Below are positions 31,215 through 34,243 of a DNA stretch of 34,243 nt, piece after piece (within the stretch, counting starts at the first letter, position 1; each line of letters starts with the position of its first letter). The DNA comes from Bacteroidales bacterium M2 (GTDB lineage Bacteria > Bacteroidota > Bacteroidia > Bacteroidales > Muribaculaceae). Under the pieces are notes generated by a model. It did not search any database. It was not told the DNA's origin and worked only from the letters and a program-made list of their open reading frames with translations. The DNA lies in the NCBI GenBank assembly GCA_001689415.1, contig LUJM01000051.1:1-34243 (forward strand), written 5' to 3'. The position numbers and the translations under genes were made by a program.

Positions 31215-32235
31215 GATAAGGACGGCATGTCGGCAGATTAAAAATCTCGCCGACATTTCTTTTGCTGAAAACCAAAGAGGTGAAGGTTTCGATGCTCACC
31301 TCGAGGTCGGCACGGGTGTCGCAGCAGTCGTATTTCTCACAATCGCCGTCGGCAACGAGGTAGAAACCGGTGTTTTCGGATAGAAGACCGTCGGTAATCT
31401 TGATGATATGGTGCAGACCTTTGTGCTTGGCTGCCATGGCCTTGAGCATGGGCAGCGGGTCTACAATCCTTGCCATGCCACGGCTTCTCAAGAAATTTTT
31501 ATCACCCGACAACGGCGGGGTATCTACCACGAATGTCTTGTGAGGCTCGAGGCGGCGAAGTTCCGACAATACCTTCATCGCCAAAGGCTCGGTGTCGGCG
31601 AGGAGCAGATGCACTGCCACATTGTCGTCGGACGTAGTGGCAACGAGGATTGCGTCGCCCACACCGTCGGTAGCGCCGAGTATACGGCTGTTCGGAATGG
31701 TCGACAGCTCGTCGCGGATGCGGGCAAAATCGGCGGCGCTGTGCACGATGCCGCAGCCGAATTTCTTTTCAAGGGATGCAAGCATCTGTGCCGTAGGCTC
31801 GATGATGTCGCCGCAGCTGCCGTCGAAAACATGCGAGGCGGTATACCTGAGTTCGTCGGCGTAGAAAACTGTGGCAAAGGAAAACCTGTCGAAATAAAAG
31901 AACAGATGCCTCCGGGGCGGAACAAGTACGCAGAGGGTCTTCCCCCTGCTTCGCGCCGCCGCCAGGGTATCCACAATAAGATGTGATGCCGCACCACGGG
32001 CACGAGCTTCCGGTCGTGTGCTTAGATATTTTATCGCCACAGCATCGAGCATAGCATCTTGATAGGCAAATTGATACGGCAGAGCCATGAGCGATGCCAC
32101 AGGTTTGCCCGAACCGTCGAGACAGACCATGATATCTTGGTCGCATACGTCAGCGGCATCGGTGAGCCACTTTGAATGCGCGTCGCTGCGATTGGCAGCC
32201 ATATATACCTGATTGAATATTTCGCGGGTAGTCAT
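31201..32235 (-). CDS. Eis-like GNAT acetyltransferase with SCP2-type C-terminal domain
   Basis: A 344-residue protein of Eis-like architecture: an N-terminal GNAT domain with RPEARARGAASHLIVDTL (pyrophosphate loop), a second degenerate GNAT-like domain in the middle, and a C-terminal sterol-carrier-like domain (GFYLVADGD, VSIETFTSLVFS). Eis enzymes acetylate lysines or aminoglycosides; the substrate here is unknown. The start at 32235 overlaps the stop of the NDH-2 gene (ATGA); the open frame continues upstream to 32835 but only as a shadow of NDH-2. Its final 14 bases overlap the end of the opposing small membrane protein gene. Confidence 0.8.
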   Translation of the reverse strand: MTTREIFNQVYMAANRSDAHSKWLTDAADVCDQDIMVCLDGSGKPVASLMALPYQFAYQDAMLDAVAIKYLSTRPEARARGAASHLIVDTLAAARSRGKTLCVLVPPRRHLFFYFDRFSFATVFYADELRYTASHVFDGSCGDIIEPTAQMLASLEKKFGCGIVHSAADFARIRDELSTIPNSRILGATDGVGDAILVATTSDDNVAVHLLLADTEPLAMKVLSELRRLEPHKTFVVDTPPLSGDKNFLRSRGMARIVDPLPMLKAMAAKHKGLHHIIKITDGLLSENTGFYLVADGDCEKYDCCDTRADLEVSIETFTSLVFSKRNVGEIFNLPTCRPYLSII

Positions 32236-33512
32236 TCGTTCCAGTAATTGCGGAGTGGGTATCGCTGGGGCCTCATGAGCAGTCGCAGACCGGTAGAAAA
32301 TGTCCAGTAATTCCACATCCAGTTGATTAAAACCACGGCTCGGTTTCGCATGCCGAGAATCGACATAAGGTGAACCAAGAGCCAAGCCCACCAAGCCGTA
32401 CGCCCCGACAGGTGCATCTTGCCGATGTCGACCACGGCACGGTTGCGGCCTATTGTTGCCATCGATCCTTTGTCGTGGTATGTAAACGGCGCAGGGTGGC
32501 GCTCGGGATGATTGAGGTTGCGGGCAAGGTTTGCGCCTTGCTGCAAAGCGGCCTGGGCTACCTGTGGATGACCGTGGGGATATTCGGCAGTAGGCATCAA
32601 AGCGATGTCGCCGATAGCGTAAATACCGTTTGTGCCCACTACGCGGTGGTATTCGTCTACGACCCAGCGGTTGCCGTGTCCCGGGGCTACATCGGTGCCT
32701 TTGATGTCGAAAGTAACCCCGGTAACCCCGGCAGTCCATATTACGGTGTCGGTGTGTATTTCCGAGCCGTCGGTAAAAGTGAGCACGCGGTCGGTGTAGC
32801 TTTTCATCGTCTTGTTGAGCTGAACGTCCACACATAGTTGTCCGAGCCCCTTGAGGGCATCGGCGCTTGATTTGGGACCCATTGCTCGCAACAGTGCATC
32901 GGAGCCCTCTACCAGGATTACTCTAACCTCGTCGGGGTCGATCGACGGATATTCACGCTTGATTATGAAGCGTTTCATTTCGCCCAAAGCCCCGGCGATT
33001 TCGACACCGGCAGGACCACCGCCAACAACCACAAAGGTGAGCAGGCTGCGGCGACGGATAGCATCGCTGCAGAGCGAAGCACGCTCGAGGCGGTCGAGAA
33101 CTTCGTTGCGGCATCGAATCGCCTCGGGGGTGCTTTTGAGGGTAAAAACGTGCTTTTCGAGGTCGGCGATACCGAAGAAATTATTTGTGGTACCGGCAGC
33201 GATTACAAGAGCGTCGTAGGGCAAGGTTTCGAACTGTGTCGACACAGTGTGCGCCCCGGCATCGATAGTGCTTACCGAGCCCATATGGTATTCGGCCCCA
33301 TGGTAACGGCGACCGATGAGTTCGCGGCGCAGAGGGAAGCATATACTTGCCGGTTCGAGACCCGACGAAGCCACCTGGTAGAACAGAGGCGGGAAGGAGT
33401 GGTAGTTGTTTCGATCAATGATCACAACATCCCAAATCTTCTTGTCAACTTTCTTGACCAGATTCAGCCCGGCGAAACCGCCGCCTATTATGATGAGTTT
33501 TTTCTTTGCCAT
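32232..33512 (-). CDS. Type II NADH dehydrogenase (NDH-2)
   Basis: A single-subunit flavoprotein that passes electrons from NADH to quinone at the inner membrane without pumping protons. The 426-residue protein has FAD-binding IIGGGFAGLNLVKK (8-21), NADH-binding VVVGGGPAGVEIAG (161-174, with the conserved Glu171/172 region), the second FAD motif YAIGDIAL, the quinone-site region HPQVAQAALQQG and a C-terminal amphipathic membrane anchor (AWWAWLLVHLM, LINWMWNYW). The start at 33512 (MAKKKLIII) is chosen by homology; the frame extends to 33614. It is translationally coupled to the Eis-like gene. Confidence 0.93.
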   Translation of the reverse strand: MAKKKLIIIGGGFAGLNLVKKVDKKIWDVVIIDRNNYHSFPPLFYQVASSGLEPASICFPLRRELIGRRYHGAEYHMGSVSTIDAGAHTVSTQFETLPYDALVIAAGTTNNFFGIADLEKHVFTLKSTPEAIRCRNEVLDRLERASLCSDAIRRRSLLTFVVVGGGPAGVEIAGALGEMKRFIIKREYPSIDPDEVRVILVEGSDALLRAMGPKSSADALKGLGQLCVDVQLNKTMKSYTDRVLTFTDGSEIHTDTVIWTAGVTGVTFDIKGTDVAPGHGNRWVVDEYHRVVGTNGIYAIGDIALMPTAEYPHGHPQVAQAALQQGANLARNLNHPERHPAPFTYHDKGSMATIGRNRAVVDIGKMHLSGRTAWWAWLLVHLMSILGMRNRAVVLINWMWNYWTFSTGLRLLMRPQRYPLRNYWNE

Positions 33513-33570
33513 GATTACAGACTTACAATATTGAAACAAATCGAATCGCGATAGAGTTTTGGTATAATGA

Positions 33571-33819
33571 AACGGTGATAACGTTGAGGCCCGGAGTAAC
33601 GCAGAAATCGTCAAGGTCAGGGTGTCAAGATCTTTTGTTGATTTGCAATTGTCAAATCATAAGCCGATTTCGTTTGGAACATCAAGGTCTCTATGGTTTT
33701 CGAAAAATGAGGCCGTGGGCGATTCTGTCTTTAAAGCCTCGGGCTCAGATAAAATAAGTGTAAAGCATAACGGCGTTATAATTGATTTTGAAATATTTAA
33801 GCCCGGACATAATAGATAA
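33571..33819 (+). pseudogene. Possible gene fragment upstream of the last gene
   Basis: In the 440-base spacer after NDH-2 an open frame runs from a stop at 33568 to TAG-type end at 33819. It could start at a GTG (33622) and reads LQLSNHKPISFGTSRSLW, then a serine-rich stretch, and FEIFKPGHNR at the end. No ATG, promoter or family is seen; composition shifts from GC-rich to AT-rich along it. It may be the end of a lost gene or chance. Confidence 0.2.
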
Positions 33820-33826
33820 ACTAAAA

Positions 33827-33858
33827 TTTGGAGTATTAGAATATTAAGCTTATATTTG
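33827..33858 (+). promoter_or_regulatory. Promoter of the final gene
   Basis: TTTG (33827-33830), a 20-base spacer and TATATTTG (33851-33858): an ideal Bacteroidota -33/-7 pair, 95 bases before the ATG. The leader is AT-rich. Confidence 0.75.
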
Positions 33859-33952
33859 CAAAAGGAATATCGAGCAATCCATAATGAATACTACCCAAAT
33901 ATCAAACTATATTAGGGCTTTTATTTTTAGTCACAATTAATCAGCATTATTT

Positions 33953-34243
33953 ATGAAACATCTTATTATTACATTTATATTGGCAATGATAGTTGCGATG
34001 TCGGTAAAGGCCGAGATTGAGACTATCAATGTGGATGTAGAAGAAGCAGCAATTACAGATTCTAAACTTGTAGAGTTTCTAAGTGGTAGGATCGTGCCAT
34101 TTCTAAAAGCCAACGATATACATCCTATCTACAACGAAGTACGTGTGTCTAAATCAGATGATTCGGTTTTCACCATTACTGCAATTAATGGTACAACCGG
34201 ATTGCCGTCGATTCTCGCTTGTGTGAGGAACAATAAATGCTAT
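33953..34243 (+). CDS. Secreted protein, cut by the window end
   Basis: The first 97 residues of a protein with a Sec signal peptide (MKHLIITFILAMIVAMSVKA, likely cut before EIET). The mature part has a mixed alpha/beta character (IETINVDVEEAAITDSKLVEF) and a serine/threonine-rich strand segment SVFTITAINGTTG. I do not recognise the family. It has a strong promoter and is clearly less GC-rich than the NDH-2 gene. The 3' part lies outside the window. Confidence 0.75.
   Translation, partial: MKHLIITFILAMIVAMSVKAEIETINVDVEEAAITDSKLVEFLSGRIVPFLKANDIHPIYNEVRVSKSDDSVFTITAINGTTGLPSILACVRNNKCY

Noticed and set aside
32236..32835. Upstream extension of the Eis-like frame
   Set aside because: The encoded sequence there is arginine/histidine-rich noise in a different frame of NDH-2; the ATG at 32235 overlapping the NDH-2 stop is the natural start.

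Overview
The window looks like a chromosomal segment of a Bacteroidales bacterium, most plausibly of the Muribaculaceae or a close relative. Reasons: several intergenic regions carry the Bacteroidota promoter pattern (-33 TTTG or TTG-like, about 19-20 bases, then -7 TAnnTTTG); the genes for a class I fumarase, a DUF4143 ATPase, a DUF3943 protein, a thioester-less alpha-2-macroglobulin and sufBCDS behind cvpA are of Bacteroidota type; and GC-rich coding DNA is separated by AT-rich spacers. The family assignment is inference from protein character only.

Layout. 1-5165: a divergent hypothetical gene, then a tight operon trmD - ftsB/divIC-like - small membrane protein - mutS - GNAT acetyltransferase. 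5207-5788: two identical tRNA-Glu(UUC) genes flanking rpsT. 5886-7366: a HAD phosphatase coupled to ribF. 7431-14799: fumarase and a 1846-residue alpha-2-macroglobulin-like protein, each with its own terminator. 14880-15420: a gene-free stretch full of GC-rich palindromes (REP/MITE-like). 15424-16199: a GNAT-toxin type toxin-antitoxin pair whose 59-residue antitoxin gene is easily missed. 16386-16988: a putative lipoprotein with 22-residue LEA-like repeats. 17118-19195: groES-groEL with a palindrome against the promoter and a very long foldback terminator.

19213-20948 is the most unusual part. An AT-rich insert carries a cysteine-containing lipoprotein gene, a small membrane protein gene and a transposase remnant. 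It is closed on the right by a 218-base copy of the groEL 3' end (216/218 identical, ending exactly at the stop codon), so the insert is bracketed by direct repeats of the groEL tail. A HigB/HigA toxin-antitoxin pair with a palindromic operator follows (21119-21854).

22022-27370: cvpA and a complete SUF iron-sulfur cluster operon (sufB-sufC-sufD-sufS), the last three joined by ATGA overlaps. 27375-29113: an AAA ATPase/DUF4143 gene with a 33-bp three-copy repeat in its promoter and a separate 23-bp three-copy repeat after its terminator. 29124-33512: a DUF3943 protein, an amidase plus small anchored protein pair that looks like a lysis or cell-wall module, and an operon of NDH-2 and an Eis-like acetyltransferase. 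The window ends inside a secreted protein gene with a good promoter.

How the genes fit together: most of the window is housekeeping (tRNA modification, mismatch repair, division, cofactors, chaperonin, Fe-S assembly, respiration). Accessory material is concentrated at 14.9-16.2 kb, 19.2-21.9 kb and 27.4-29.1 kb.
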